From Stenotrophomonas maltophilia (lineage in GTDB: Bacteria; Pseudomonadota; Gammaproteobacteria; Xanthomonadales; Xanthomonadaceae), in the NCBI RefSeq assembly GCF_001676385.1, contig NZ_LYVJ01000004.1, positions 124,001 through 188,000 on the forward strand: 64,000 nucleotides of DNA. The letters run 5' to 3'. The notes below the pieces were generated by a model, which was given only the letters and a program-made list of their open reading frames with translations, did no database searches and was not told the origin of the DNA. A program made the position numbers and the translations under genes. The number at the start of each line of letters is the position of its first letter. Position 1 is the stretch's first letter. This document shows, one piece after another, positions 56,051 through 64,000 of this stretch.

Positions 56051-58087
56051 TCATGCAGCGCGCACCGGCTCATAGCCGTGCAGATGGGCTTCACTGCTGG
56101 CCCGGCCCTGGCTGAGCGACCGCAGCGACGTGGTGTAGCCCACCAGCTGCGCAAGCGGCGCAAAACCGCTCACTTCCGCCCGGCCGTCCTGGTCGTCGAT
56201 GCGGGCCACGCGCCCGTGGCGGCGATTGAGGTCGCCGACCACATCACCCACCGACGCCGACGGCGAATGCACCGTCACCGCCATCACCGGCTCCAGAAGC
56301 TGCGTGCCACCTTCTGCCAGCGCCGCCTTGACCGCTTCGGCACCGGCGCGGTGGAACGCCATCTCCGAAGAGTCCTTGGCATGGGTCTGTCCATCGACAA
56401 GGCTGACCTCGATACCGACGACCGGATGCCCCTGCGGGCCTTCCGACAGCGCGGCACGCACGCCTTTCTCGACCGCGGCAATGAAGCTGCGGGGAACCAC
56501 ACCGCCGACAATCCGGTCATTGAACACCACCTGGTCATCTTCGCGCGGCGATACGTCCAGCACCACGTGCGCGAACTGGCCCTGGCCACCGCTCTGCTTG
56601 ACCACGCGCCCGACCACGCCGGCCACTGCACGCAGGGGCGTCTCCTGGTAGGCCACGCGCGGCGCACCCACCGCCACGTCCACCTTCCATTCGCTGCGCA
56701 GGCGCTCGACCATGACCTCCAGGTGCAGCTCGCCCATGCCCCAGACCAGGGTCTCCGCCGTCTCGCGGTCGGTCTCGACCCGGAACGAGGGATCTTCCTG
56801 GGCCAGGCTGGCCAGGCCCTGCGCCATCCGGATCAGGTCGGCCGCACGTGCAGGCTCCAGCCGCCAGGCCAGTACCGGCGCCTGTGCCTGGATGCTCTCC
56901 AGGCGCAGCGGCTGCGCACGGCCACTCAGCGTCTCGCCGCTGACCGCGTCCTTCCAGCCCAGTACCGCGACGATGTCACCGGCCACGGCCTGTTCGATGT
57001 CATGGGTCTGGTCGGCCTGCACCCGCACCAGCCGGCTGACGCGCCGCCCCTGTGGATGCTGCGAACTGGCTATGGCCTCGCCCACCTTCAAGGTTCCCGA
57101 GTACAGCCGCACGAAACTCAACGCGCCGTGCTGCTGGTGGGTGATCTTGAACAGCAGGCCGGCCAGCGGACCGTCCGGATCCGGAGGCAGCACCACGTCG
57201 CCGCTCTCGCCCTCAGCGGTCACGGCAGGACGGTCCAGCGGCGACGGAAGGTAGTCGACCACCGCGTCGAGCAGCGTTTCGATGCCTTTGTCCTTGAACG
57301 CAGCGCCGGCCAGCACGGGCACGCCCGCACCCGCCAGCGTCGCCCGTCGGATCGCCGCGCGCAGCGCCTCAGCATCGATCACGCGACCTTCCAGCCACGC
57401 ATCGGCCAGCCTTTCGTCATGATCGGCCACGGCCTCGACCAGCGCCTCGCGCTGCGACTGCCACGCCGCGCGCATGGCGTCGTCCCAGGCGGTGATCGTG
57501 GCCACGCCATCGTCCTGCCAGTGCAGCACGCGCTCGTCGACCAGATCGACCCATCCGTTGAACGCGCTCTCGCTGCCCAGCGGTACGCCCAGTGCCCATG
57601 GGCGCGCCTGCAGCTTGTCCCGCAGCTGTTCCAGCACGCGCTCGAAGGAAGCGCCGACACGATCCATCTTGTTGACGAAAGCGATCAGCGGCACGCGATG
57701 GCGACGCGCCTGGCGCCACACCGTCTCGGACTGCGACTGCACGCCATCCACGGCCGAAAACACCGCTACGGCACCGTCGAGCACGCGCAGCGACCGCTCC
57801 ACTTCAATGGCGAAGTCGATGTGGCCGGGGGTATCTATCAGGGTCAGCCTGTGCGGCGGCAGGTCGCGCGGCGCCCATTGCGCCTGCACGGCGGCAGCGC
57901 CGATGGTGATGCCACGCTCGCGCTCGATCGCCGAGAAATCGGTGGTCGCATTGCCGTCGTGCACTTCGCCGACGCGGTGGATCTCGCCGCTTTTCCAGAG
58001 CAGGCGTTCGGTCAGCGTGGTCTTGCCGGCGTCGATGTGGGCAATGATGCCGAGGTTGCGGCGGCGGGAAAGGACTTGGGTGTTCAT
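56051..58087 (-). CDS. Elongation factor G paralogue (EF-G2 type)
   Basis: 678 residues from ATG 58087. GTPase motifs: AHIDAGKTTLTERLL (G1), RERGITIGAAAVQ (G2), LIDTPGHIDFAIEV (G3), FVNKMDRVG (G4). Domains II-V follow (RLYSGTLKVGEAI; GMGELHLEVMVERLRSEWKV; HVVLDVSPREDDQVV). Slightly shorter than housekeeping EF-G (about 700) and not adjacent to str operon genes, so a second copy. It is not a Tet(M)-type protein by its N-terminus. It sits behind a 29-residue upstream ORF and a terminator, suggesting attenuation. Confidence 0.9.
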   Translation of the reverse strand: MNTQVLSRRRNLGIIAHIDAGKTTLTERLLWKSGEIHRVGEVHDGNATTDFSAIERERGITIGAAAVQAQWAPRDLPPHRLTLIDTPGHIDFAIEVERSLRVLDGAVAVFSAVDGVQSQSETVWRQARRHRVPLIAFVNKMDRVGASFERVLEQLRDKLQARPWALGVPLGSESAFNGWVDLVDERVLHWQDDGVATITAWDDAMRAAWQSQREALVEAVADHDERLADAWLEGRVIDAEALRAAIRRATLAGAGVPVLAGAAFKDKGIETLLDAVVDYLPSPLDRPAVTAEGESGDVVLPPDPDGPLAGLLFKITHQQHGALSFVRLYSGTLKVGEAIASSQHPQGRRVSRLVRVQADQTHDIEQAVAGDIVAVLGWKDAVSGETLSGRAQPLRLESIQAQAPVLAWRLEPARAADLIRMAQGLASLAQEDPSFRVETDRETAETLVWGMGELHLEVMVERLRSEWKVDVAVGAPRVAYQETPLRAVAGVVGRVVKQSGGQGQFAHVVLDVSPREDDQVVFNDRIVGGVVPRSFIAAVEKGVRAALSEGPQGHPVVGIEVSLVDGQTHAKDSSEMAFHRAGAEAVKAALAEGGTQLLEPVMAVTVHSPSASVGDVVGDLNRRHGRVARIDDQDGRAEVSGFAPLAQLVGYTTSLRSLSQGRASSEAHLHGYEPVRAA

Positions 58088-58223
58088 GAAATGGGTTCCT
58101 GCAAAGCCAACTTCGGGGGCCGCGCACCCCGGTTGGCGACAGGGCGCGCGGCTAGCGTTCGGTCTCGGCGATCTGGTGCATGGCACGTTCTCCTTTGCAG
58201 TACTGGGTAGCGTCGGCTGGGCA

Positions 58224-58244
58224 GAGTCGACTGTCAGTCGACTC
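58224..58244. repeat. 21-bp palindrome in the EF-G2 leader
   Basis: Perfect dyad GAGTCGACTG-T-CAGTCGACTC. It may be a SMAG/REP-type palindrome or an operator. Located between the attenuator-like terminator and the EF-G2 start. Confidence 0.65.
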
Positions 58245-58260
58245 ACAAGAAACAGAAACG

Positions 58261-58285
58261 AAAAGAGCGCCCCAGGGGGCGCTCT
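58261..58285 (-). terminator. Terminator/attenuator in the EF-G2 leader
   Basis: AGAGCGCCCC (58264-58273) pairs with GGGGCGCTCT (58276-58285). On the reverse strand it is followed by TTTTCG, giving a rho-independent terminator after the 29-residue ORF and before EF-G2. Confidence 0.75.
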
Positions 58286-58309
58286 GTCGAAGGTCCATCG
58301 ATGGCCGTA

Positions 58310-58399
58310 TCAACGACCTCGGGGGGCTCCAGGCAGACACGCCCGCTCCGCGCTTGCGCGGGCCAGGGTGAAAAACTTCAGGAGCGGCATCCGGTTCAT
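58310..58399 (-). CDS. 29-residue leader ORF upstream of EF-G2
   Basis: ATG 58399 to TGA 58310-58312; begins MNRMPLLKFFTLARAS and ends CLPGAPRGR. The -10 box TAGAAT ends six bases before the ATG, so transcription should start at or next to the A of the ATG, making it a leaderless mRNA. The terminator at 58264-58285 starts 25 bp past the stop. The layout is that of a leader peptide sensing ribosome function. Confidence 0.55.
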   Translation of the reverse strand: MNRMPLLKFFTLARASAERACLPGAPRGR

Positions 58400-58405
58400 G
58401 GGCGC

Positions 58406-58433
58406 ATTCTAGACCTGCCAATCCGGCGCGCAA
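58406..58433 (-). promoter_or_regulatory. Candidate promoter for the EF-G2 leader transcript
   Basis: On the reverse strand TTGCGC (58433-58428), 16 bp, TAGAAT (58411-58406). Positions the start site at the ATG of the leader ORF. Confidence 0.55.
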
Positions 58434-58479
58434 GTGAATATTGCGCACATGAATGGAACGATGAAGCCGACAATGATCA

Positions 58480-58517
58480 GGGTCAGATCCCTTTGCCAGG
58501 GCAAAAGGATCTGACCC
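58480..58517. terminator. Long hairpin terminator/REP between EF-G2 leader and the next gene
   Basis: GGGTCAGATCC-CTTTGCC, AG, GGCAAAAGGATCTGACCC: 18-bp stem with one mismatch. This GGTCAGATCC palindrome type is common in Xanthomonadaceae intergenic DNA. It follows the gene ending at 58534 on the reverse strand. Confidence 0.7.
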
Positions 58518-58533
58518 CTCCCCCCGTCAGCCC

Positions 58534-59283
58534 TTACTTGCAGCCATGCAGCCTGCGGGCCTCGGCCACCGTGGCGGGCTGCTCGTCCCCCAGTGATATC
58601 CAGCCCTTCAGGGACATCGCCGGATCCATGCGCGCCTGCTGCGGACCGCCATGGATCACCACCTCGGTCCAGCTGCCGACCGGCGCAAGTTCGGACAGGC
58701 GGGCCGCCTGGTCATCTTCGGTGCTGAAGGTGTCGTCCGTCGCTGCGGATGCTGCATTGTTCACGGTTGCGGTCTTGCGCGCGCGGATCCGCAGCGCGCC
58801 GTCGCCCATTCTCTGGGTGGCCACGTCATAGCGCTCCACGCCATAGGCCCAACTGCCCTCGCCCGCACGACGGGTCTCGCTGCCATCATCGGCGACCGCG
58901 ACGCTCTCGCCGGCCAGCCCGGCCACGGCCGCGACCGATCCCTGCCCGGCCATCAGCGCCTGGTAGGCGATCATCTGCCGCTGCTCGGTGGTCAACGACC
59001 CGGCATCCACCTTGCCGGGCGGGATCTTCAGGTACACCGCCCGCTCGCACAGCGCCAGCACCTGTTGATCGTCCCAGCTGACCAGCATCTCGCCATTGGC
59101 GAAGCGCTGCGTCTTCATCACGGCCACCGGCGCGGTTGCGCCCCGCGAGTGCCGCGTTTCGATCGACGAGGCTCGTTCGGCCTCGTCCATCGGCGTCACC
59201 GGGGAGGTCGGCGCGGCGTTGGCGGTGCATGCGGAAACAACCATGGCGGCCACCAGTACACCGCACGAAACGGTACGGATCAT
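58534..59283 (-). CDS. Secreted or lipidated protein of unknown function
   Basis: 249 residues. N-terminus MIRTVSCGVLVAAMVVSACT with a possible lipobox (VSAC). A globular domain follows (MLVSWDDQQVLALCERAVYL, QMIAYQALMAGQGSVAAVAG, GSWTEVVIHGGPQQARMD). No family recognised. Monocistronic, closely behind the haem operon end but separated by its own promoter region. Confidence 0.65.
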   Translation of the reverse strand: MIRTVSCGVLVAAMVVSACTANAAPTSPVTPMDEAERASSIETRHSRGATAPVAVMKTQRFANGEMLVSWDDQQVLALCERAVYLKIPPGKVDAGSLTTEQRQMIAYQALMAGQGSVAAVAGLAGESVAVADDGSETRRAGEGSWAYGVERYDVATQRMGDGALRIRARKTATVNNAASAATDDTFSTEDDQAARLSELAPVGSWTEVVIHGGPQQARMDPAMSLKGWISLGDEQPATVAEARRLHGCK

Positions 59284-59347
59284 TGCATCAGTCCATTGAA
59301 GAAAAACGAAGGCGCCATGATACCGATGGCGCGATGCAAAATCCGTT

Positions 59348-60109
59348 TCAGGTCACCACCACCAGCGGCACCCCGCGCCGCGGATGCTCCAGCACGACCA
59401 CATCCTGCTGGTAGACCCGCTGCAGGTTGTGCTCGGTCAGCACCTGTTGCGGCGTGCCATCGGCCGCCACCTTGCCGTGCTCCAGCAGCACGATGCGGTC
59501 GGCATAGCCTGCGGCCAGGTTCAGGTCGTGCAGCACCACGATCACGCACGCCCCGGCCTTGGCACAGGAACGCACACTACGCAGCGTGCGTTCCTGATGA
59601 CGCAGATCCAGCGCAGCCGTCGGCTCGTCCAGCAGCAGCAACGGCGTGCCCTGCGCCAGCACACGCGCGAAGGTGGTACGGGCGGATTCGCCACCGGACA
59701 ACTGCTGCACCTCACGCAGGCGCAGCGCCTGGAGCTCGGCGGCATCAAGCGCCGCTTCAACCCGGGCATCGTCCGCGGTGGGATCGGGAGGATGCGGCAG
59801 GCGTCCCATCGCCACCACCTCTTCCACGCTGAAGGCGAAGCGCACGCCATGTTCCTGCGGCATCACCGCTCGCTCACGCGCCAGCGGCCCGGCCCTGTAA
59901 GCGGCCAGCGGCCTGCCCAGCAGGCTCACTTCCCCCGCATCGGCACGCAGGTCACCGGCCGCCACCGCCAGCAACGTGGACTTGCCCGCACCATTCGGCC
60001 CGACCAGGGCGGTGACGGTGCCTGGCGCGAATGCCAGTGAAATGCCATGCAGGATCTCGCGCTGCTGGCGGCGCACCACCACCTCGTGCAGCTTCAGCAG
60101 CACACTCAT
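59348..60109 (-). CDS. hmuV: Haem ABC transporter ATP-binding protein HmuV
   Basis: 253 residues. Walker A GPNGAGKST at 37-45, Q-loop MPQEHGVRF, signature LSGGESARTTFARVL, Walker B LLLLDEPTAALDL, H-loop VVLHDLNLAA. The MPQ and LSGGE context match HmuV/BtuD-like importers for haem. 4-bp overlap with hmuU. Energises haem import. Confidence 0.9.
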   Translation of the reverse strand: MSVLLKLHEVVVRRQQREILHGISLAFAPGTVTALVGPNGAGKSTLLAVAAGDLRADAGEVSLLGRPLAAYRAGPLARERAVMPQEHGVRFAFSVEEVVAMGRLPHPPDPTADDARVEAALDAAELQALRLREVQQLSGGESARTTFARVLAQGTPLLLLDEPTAALDLRHQERTLRSVRSCAKAGACVIVVLHDLNLAAGYADRIVLLEHGKVAADGTPQQVLTEHNLQRVYQQDVVVLEHPRRGVPLVVVT

Positions 60110-61149
60110 GGCGCGGCCTTGCGGCGCTGCTGCAGCACCAGCCAGAGGAAGAACGGTGCACCCAGCGCAGCCGAGAACAGGCCCAGCGGAATCTCCGCCG
60201 GCGGGTCGAGCGTGCGCGCCGCGGTGTCGGCCATCACGATCAGCAGCGCACCGAGCAGGCCGGACAACGGCAACAGCCAGCGATGCCCAGGGCCGACCAG
60301 CAGGCGCGCCACGTGCGGCACCACCAGGCCGACAAAACTGATCGAGCCGGCAAACGCCACGGCCGCACCCACCAGCAACGCACTGAACGCTACCAGGCGG
60401 CGGCGCGTGCGGGTGACGTCCAGCCCGAGGTGCTGCGCCTGGCGCTCGCCCAATGCCAGCATGTCCAGTGGCGTTGCCAGCTGCTGCAGTGCGAACACGC
60501 CGATCACGAACAGCGGCGCGACCGCCGCCACATCCGTCCAGTTGGCGCGTGCCAGCGAACCCATCTGCCAGAACACCAGTGACTGCAGTTCGCTTTCGCT
60601 GGCCACGTAAGTGAGGAAGCCGATCAGCGCCGAGCAGAACGCCGCCATCGCGATTCCGACCAGCAACAGCGTGGCGTTGCCGCTGCCCTTCCCGGGCCGG
60701 GCCAGCGCATAGGTCAGGCCGATCGCCAGCGCCCCCCCGACGAACGCGGCCACCGGCACCAGCCAGCCGGCCGCCCCGGCGGCACCTAGCACGATGGCCG
60801 CGACCGCGCCCAGCGCTGCGCCCTGGCTGACCCCGACGATGCCGGGATCGGCCAGCGGATTGCCGAACAGGCCCTGCAGGCTGGCACCGGCCATCGCCAG
60901 CGACGCGCCCACCATCGCGCCCAGCAGGGCACGCGGAATGCGCAACTGCCAGACAACGGCGAGGTCGCGGCTGCTCACCACCTGCGGATCGAGCAGGCCC
61001 AGCTTCACCGCCAACGCCTGCATGACCTCCAGCGGCGGCAGCCGCAGCGGGCCCACGGCGAACGAGGCCAGCACCGCCCCCGCCAGCGCCAGCACCACCA
61101 CCATCAACATCGTCCGGCCGCGACGGCGGCGCCGATCCGCCGGACTCAT
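60106..61149 (-). CDS. hmuU: Haem ABC transporter permease HmuU (FecCD family)
   Basis: 347 residues, about nine to ten transmembrane helices. FecCD landmarks: RIPRALLGAMVGASLAMAGA, LQGLFGNPLADPGIVGVSQG, ISFVGLVVPHVARLLVGPGH and LDPPAEIPLGLFSAALGAPF. Inner-membrane channel of the haem importer. Overlaps hmuT (4 bp) and hmuV (4 bp). ATG 61149 gives a basic cytoplasmic N-terminus RRRRRGR. Confidence 0.92.
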   Translation of the reverse strand: MSPADRRRRRGRTMLMVVVLALAGAVLASFAVGPLRLPPLEVMQALAVKLGLLDPQVVSSRDLAVVWQLRIPRALLGAMVGASLAMAGASLQGLFGNPLADPGIVGVSQGAALGAVAAIVLGAAGAAGWLVPVAAFVGGALAIGLTYALARPGKGSGNATLLLVGIAMAAFCSALIGFLTYVASESELQSLVFWQMGSLARANWTDVAAVAPLFVIGVFALQQLATPLDMLALGERQAQHLGLDVTRTRRRLVAFSALLVGAAVAFAGSISFVGLVVPHVARLLVGPGHRWLLPLSGLLGALLIVMADTAARTLDPPAEIPLGLFSAALGAPFFLWLVLQQRRKAAP

Positions 61150-62192
61150 GCCTTCGGCAACGCCGCCAGGGCCTTGGCCAGCGCCACCGCACCCGCACCG
61201 GAACCGACACTGGTGTACTTCAGCTGCACATCCGGCATCACCCAGACCCGGTTGGCCTGCCCGGCCGGCGTCTGCTTCAGCGTCGGGTACGACTTCCACA
61301 GGCCGTCGGCGCCGCCAAACAACTGCAGGTCATGCTCGGTCACCAGGATCACCTCCGGTGCCGCGGCAACCACGCCTTCATTGCTCAGCTGCGAGTAGTT
61401 CTTCACCCCCGCCTCGGTGCCGATGTTGATACCGCCGGCCAGTGCGATCAGCTGCGCCGACGCGCTGTCGGCACCTGCAACGGTCGGTGCGCCACCGGCG
61501 CCGGTCGCGGAAACATGGACCACGCGTGGTGCATGGCCCAGGCCCTTGCCAATCGCTGCAGCCTCGTCGAGCTGGCGCTGCACCTGTGCGGCAAGCGACT
61601 GCCCTGCCCCGGCCAGCCCCAATGCTGCGGCGACCTTGCGTACCTTGTCCGGCGCCGGCTGCAGGTCATCGATGACCACTGCTGGCTCGCCCACTTCGCG
61701 CAGCCTTTTCGCCAGCTCGGTGTGGCGGCGCAGGCTGTTGCCGAGGAACAGCGAGCCCTGCAGGCTCAGCACGCCCTCCACGCCGGTGGTGCGGTTGAAC
61801 AGGAACCGGTGCGGCGCAGCCAGGCCGGCCGGGGTGGTGGTGTTGGTCGGCGCAGCGAATACCTGCCCGCCCAGGCCCAACGCCTCGATCACCGCGATCA
61901 CGTCATCGCCACCGGCGATGATGCGGCGGGTATCGGCCACTTCGACGTCGGCGCCATCATCGGAATGCACCCGCGCCGGCAGCGCGGCCTTCTGGTCGTG
62001 CACGGCGGGTATCCCGGTGCCCGCAACGCGCTGCCAACCGGCCGGCAATGCGGCTTCCGCGGAAGCCGCTGTGGCGGAAGGTCCGGAAGCCTTGGTGGCA
62101 TCGGAGGGAACCGGCGAGTCACCACAGGCGGCCAGCGCCAGCGACAGGGTCATCGGGAGCGCGCACAGGCGCAGACGGGACGCGATGTTCAT
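61146..62192 (-). CDS. hmuT: Haem-binding substrate protein HmuT (lipoprotein form)
   Basis: 348 residues. Lipobox LALAACGDS gives a lipidated Cys near residue 23. Two-lobed binding-protein pattern: RRIIAGGDDVIAVIEALGLG, PHRFLFNRTTGVEGVLSLQG, RVVHVSATGAGGAPTVAGAD, LSNEGVVAAAPEVILVTEHD. Delivers haem to HmuU. In most Gram-negative species it is soluble periplasmic; the lipobox is a small oddity. First gene of hmuTUV. Confidence 0.9.
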   Translation of the reverse strand: MNIASRLRLCALPMTLSLALAACGDSPVPSDATKASGPSATAASAEAALPAGWQRVAGTGIPAVHDQKAALPARVHSDDGADVEVADTRRIIAGGDDVIAVIEALGLGGQVFAAPTNTTTPAGLAAPHRFLFNRTTGVEGVLSLQGSLFLGNSLRRHTELAKRLREVGEPAVVIDDLQPAPDKVRKVAAALGLAGAGQSLAAQVQRQLDEAAAIGKGLGHAPRVVHVSATGAGGAPTVAGADSASAQLIALAGGINIGTEAGVKNYSQLSNEGVVAAAPEVILVTEHDLQLFGGADGLWKSYPTLKQTPAGQANRVWVMPDVQLKYTSVGSGAGAVALAKALAALPKA

Positions 62193-62321
62193 GGACGTTT
62201 TCCTTGCAGGCAGTGCGACGCGTCTCGCACGTCGTGTGCCCTGCTGTTTCGGGGTGGGGGGCGTGCTTCGGGCCTCGGCGCTACGCGACGTGTCCGGGGT
62301 CGCACGACGATGGATGCGACC

Positions 62322-63326
62322 TCATTCGATCGCGCTGCCCGCGCTGCGGTCGGTAACGCCGTAGAGCTCATGCAGCGCAGCGTGGAACGATGCCGGCAGC
62401 ATCGGACCATGGCCGAGGCCGGGGAACTCGCGGTACCGCACGCTCAGCCCTGGCACTCTCGCCAGCCGTTCGGACAGCTGCATTGCTGCATCCGGCGTGG
62501 CACCACCGATGCGGCGCAGGTGCGCGACCACGCGCGGGTTGCTCATGTCACGCGCGCCGCGGTCACCGACACGCTCCGCGCCGCCCAGCATCAGCCACAC
62601 GTTTGCCGGCTGGCCATGCACGTTCTGCACGAACTGCTGTTCCGCATCGCCCAGTGCTGCCCCCTGGCTCCACCACAGCGACGGACTCGCCGCCAGGTAG
62701 GACTGGAACGCTGCCGGGCGGGTGTAGAGCGCGTTTAGCACGAACAGGCCACCAAGCGAGTGGCCCCACAACGCCTGTTGCTGCGTATCGATGCGAGCGC
62801 GACGCTCGACTTCCGGCTTGATGCGGCGCTCGATCATGTCGAGGAACGCTGCGGCGCCACCACCGACCGCCCGGGTGCTGCCGCTCTCGTCATCGGAACG
62901 ATCGATCCACGCAGTGTAGTCGCGGGTACGCGCCTCCGAATCGATCCGCAGGTCGTTGTCGTAGCCGATCAGCACCAGCACCGGCGGCGCCTTGCGCGCG
63001 GCCAGTTCGGCCAGCAGCGGCTGGTCCAGCACCATCGCCACCGCGTTGCCGTCCAGCGCATACAGCACCGGCAAGGGCATCGGCCCGGCCTGGGCCGGAA
63101 TCGCGACGTTCACCCGCCAGCGGCGTTGCCGATCCGGGCTGTCCACCACGAAATGCTCGAATCGATAGCTGGCCGCAGGCTCATCGAGCACGGTATGGCC
63201 GATCTTCTGCAGCGGATTGCGCTGCTGCGCATGGGCATACGGAGTGGCCAGCAACAAACCCATCATCAAGGCGACCAGGCCGTGGACCAGCGGGCCACGG
63301 TACGAAGGCGGAATGGAATGCTTCAT
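62322..63326 (-). CDS. Secreted alpha/beta hydrolase, IroE/Fes-like esterase
   Basis: 334 residues from ATG 63326. Signal peptide LVALMMGLLLATPYAHA. PF00756 esterase landmarks: LPVLYALDGNAVAMV, PPVLVLIGYDND, nucleophile in LWGHSLGGLFVLNALYTRPA, SYLAASPSLWW and His in FPGLGHGPMLPASFH. IroE/BesA-type enzymes trim or hydrolyse siderophores in the periplasm. Upstream of hmuTUV (129 bp) with a Fur-box-like site in front, so iron-regulated together. Confidence 0.85.
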   Translation of the reverse strand: MKHSIPPSYRGPLVHGLVALMMGLLLATPYAHAQQRNPLQKIGHTVLDEPAASYRFEHFVVDSPDRQRRWRVNVAIPAQAGPMPLPVLYALDGNAVAMVLDQPLLAELAARKAPPVLVLIGYDNDLRIDSEARTRDYTAWIDRSDDESGSTRAVGGGAAAFLDMIERRIKPEVERRARIDTQQQALWGHSLGGLFVLNALYTRPAAFQSYLAASPSLWWSQGAALGDAEQQFVQNVHGQPANVWLMLGGAERVGDRGARDMSNPRVVAHLRRIGGATPDAAMQLSERLARVPGLSVRYREFPGLGHGPMLPASFHAALHELYGVTDRSAGSAIE

Positions 63327-63387
63327 CAGCGGGGCAGGCGCGGCCGCAAGGGCCACCTGTACACAAGGGACCGCAGTCTAACTCAAA

Positions 63388-63406
63388 CGCGAATGATTAT
63401 CACATC
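63388..63406 (-). promoter_or_regulatory. Fur-box-like operator
   Basis: On the reverse strand TGATAATCATT (63402-63392) matches the Fur consensus core, with partly matching flanks. It lies 62 bp upstream of the esterase start and stands out as AT-rich. Confidence 0.7.
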
Positions 63407-63610
63407 GATCATGGATGTCACGCTGCACATCACCGCCACACCTGGCCGGATGCGCATGCCATGGCAATCTCCTATTTTGCCGCCCGACGGGGCATTGGAT
63501 CGCCCCGGTTCCGACGCACCCGCAGACGGCGGCCATCCAGCCGTAGTCCGGGGTGTGTTCCTCTGCGCCATGACCGCCCTGGGATTGGATCCCATGATTG
63601 TGAGAACACC

Positions 63611-63985
63611 TTGAAGCACACCGCACTGATCACCCTCGCCCTCGGCCTGCTCGCACCGTTGGCCGCCCACGCCGCACAGGATCTGCCGACGCTTTACCAG
63701 GCATTTGAAGAGGCCGGCAACTCGTCGCTGGGCATGGAAGAGCTCAACCAGACCGTGACATTCACCGCCGTGGCGCTGGGCGTTTCCAGCAATCTCGCGG
63801 GCGAACCGCTGGTCGAGGCCGGCGACGACCAGGGCAATGTCATGGCCCGCCTCACGTCCTCCGACGACCAGCAGGCGGCCAAGCTGGGCGCGCTGGAAGA
63901 AGGCGCGAGCTTCACCGCCAGTTGCACGCTGCAGTTCAGTTCGGGCACGGACTACCTGTCCTTCGGCGACTGCACCCTGAAATAA
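63611..63985 (+). CDS. Small secreted OB-fold-like (tRNA_anti-like) protein
   Basis: 124 residues from TTG 63611. Signal peptide ALITLALGLLAPLAAHAA. Mature part: LYQAFEEAGNSSLGMEELNQ, VTFTAVALGVSSNLAGEPLV and TASCTLQFSSGTDYLSFGDC: five-strand pattern of the small OB-fold secreted family, with two Cys near the end that may form a disulfide. Function unknown. The TTG start is used because no in-frame ATG is close. Confidence 0.65.
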   Translation: MKHTALITLALGLLAPLAAHAAQDLPTLYQAFEEAGNSSLGMEELNQTVTFTAVALGVSSNLAGEPLVEAGDDQGNVMARLTSSDDQQAAKLGALEEGASFTASCTLQFSSGTDYLSFGDCTLK

Positions 63986-64000
63986 CGACGAAGCCGGCTG

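Noticed and set aside
56051..58087. Tet(M)/Tet(O)-type ribosomal protection protein
   Set aside because: The N-terminus (AHIDAGKTTLTERLL, GEVHDGNATTDFSAIERERG) and lengths fit EF-G, not the tetracycline-resistance branch.
55613..58210. 865-codon forward frame opposite EF-G2
   Set aside because: Antisense shadow of a highly biased gene; no recognisable domain.
1..64000. CRISPR array, rRNA operon or insertion sequence
   Set aside because: No regularly spaced repeats, no rRNA sequence and no transposase gene were found on either strand.

Overview
The window looks like the chromosome of a Stenotrophomonas species (S. maltophilia complex) or a very close Xanthomonadaceae relative. Reasons: high GC with long antisense open frames, a GTAG-type SMAG palindrome after the gene ending at 14992, a BigR/Blh/YeeE sulfide locus, a run of xylan/arabinan genes, and attachment cores reading TTCGCATAATGTATA, which I know as the dif/att core (reverse complement TATACATTATGCGAA) of Xanthomonas filamentous phages. 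The species call is inference; no rRNA or tRNA gene is present.

Layout. 1-6890: a forward plant-polysaccharide operon (GH43 fragment, GH3, GPH symporter, GH43, aldose epimerase). 7385-9478: a lipoprotein followed by a 499-residue lysozyme-like protein, read as a candidate immunity/effector pair. 9668-12814: a YjdF-like membrane protein and a sulfide-response locus (two YeeE-type channels, Blh, divergent BigR). 12925-16682: small membrane, DUF4142 and TPR proteins plus a cluster of hairpins. 16852-22474: an accessory island with a membrane protein, a beta-flap protein, an ImmA/Xre pair, a hairpin-rich leader with three tiny genes, a tyrosine recombinase and a KfrA-like protein.

22654-37638 is the centrepiece: two intact filamentous-phage (inovirus) prophages of about 7.3 and 7.7 kb, integrated back to back in opposite transcriptional orientation at a dif-like site. 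Prophage 1 reads rightward and prophage 2 leftward. They share assembly genes (adsorption protein, DUF2523 coat protein, Zot/pI ATPase, TraX-like membrane acyltransferase, a micro-protein) but carry unrelated replication modules. In both, the repressor gene runs through the att core. In the circular phage it would continue into a downstream DUF3653-like gene, so integration cuts an immunity operon and changes the repressor C-terminus.

37865-40064: a prophage-like cargo paralogue outside the right att, a GNAT acetyltransferase and a pectate lyase. 40387-51588: a stress/light island with YciE-like ferritin, KGG protein, Mn catalase, a second DUF892 protein, FAD-Rieske oxidoreductase, three BLUF photosensor paralogues (one overlapping a Nei-like DNA glycosylase), a lone receiver, Zn-alcohol dehydrogenase and isochorismatase-type hydrolase. 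51757-54710: a coupled LuxR-type response regulator and hybrid sensor kinase. 54711-58433: SapC, an AT-hook protein and a second EF-G, which sits behind an apparently leaderless 29-residue upstream ORF and a terminator. 58534-63985: a secreted protein, hmuVUT haem import, a siderophore-esterase-like hydrolase with a Fur box, and a small secreted OB-fold-like protein.
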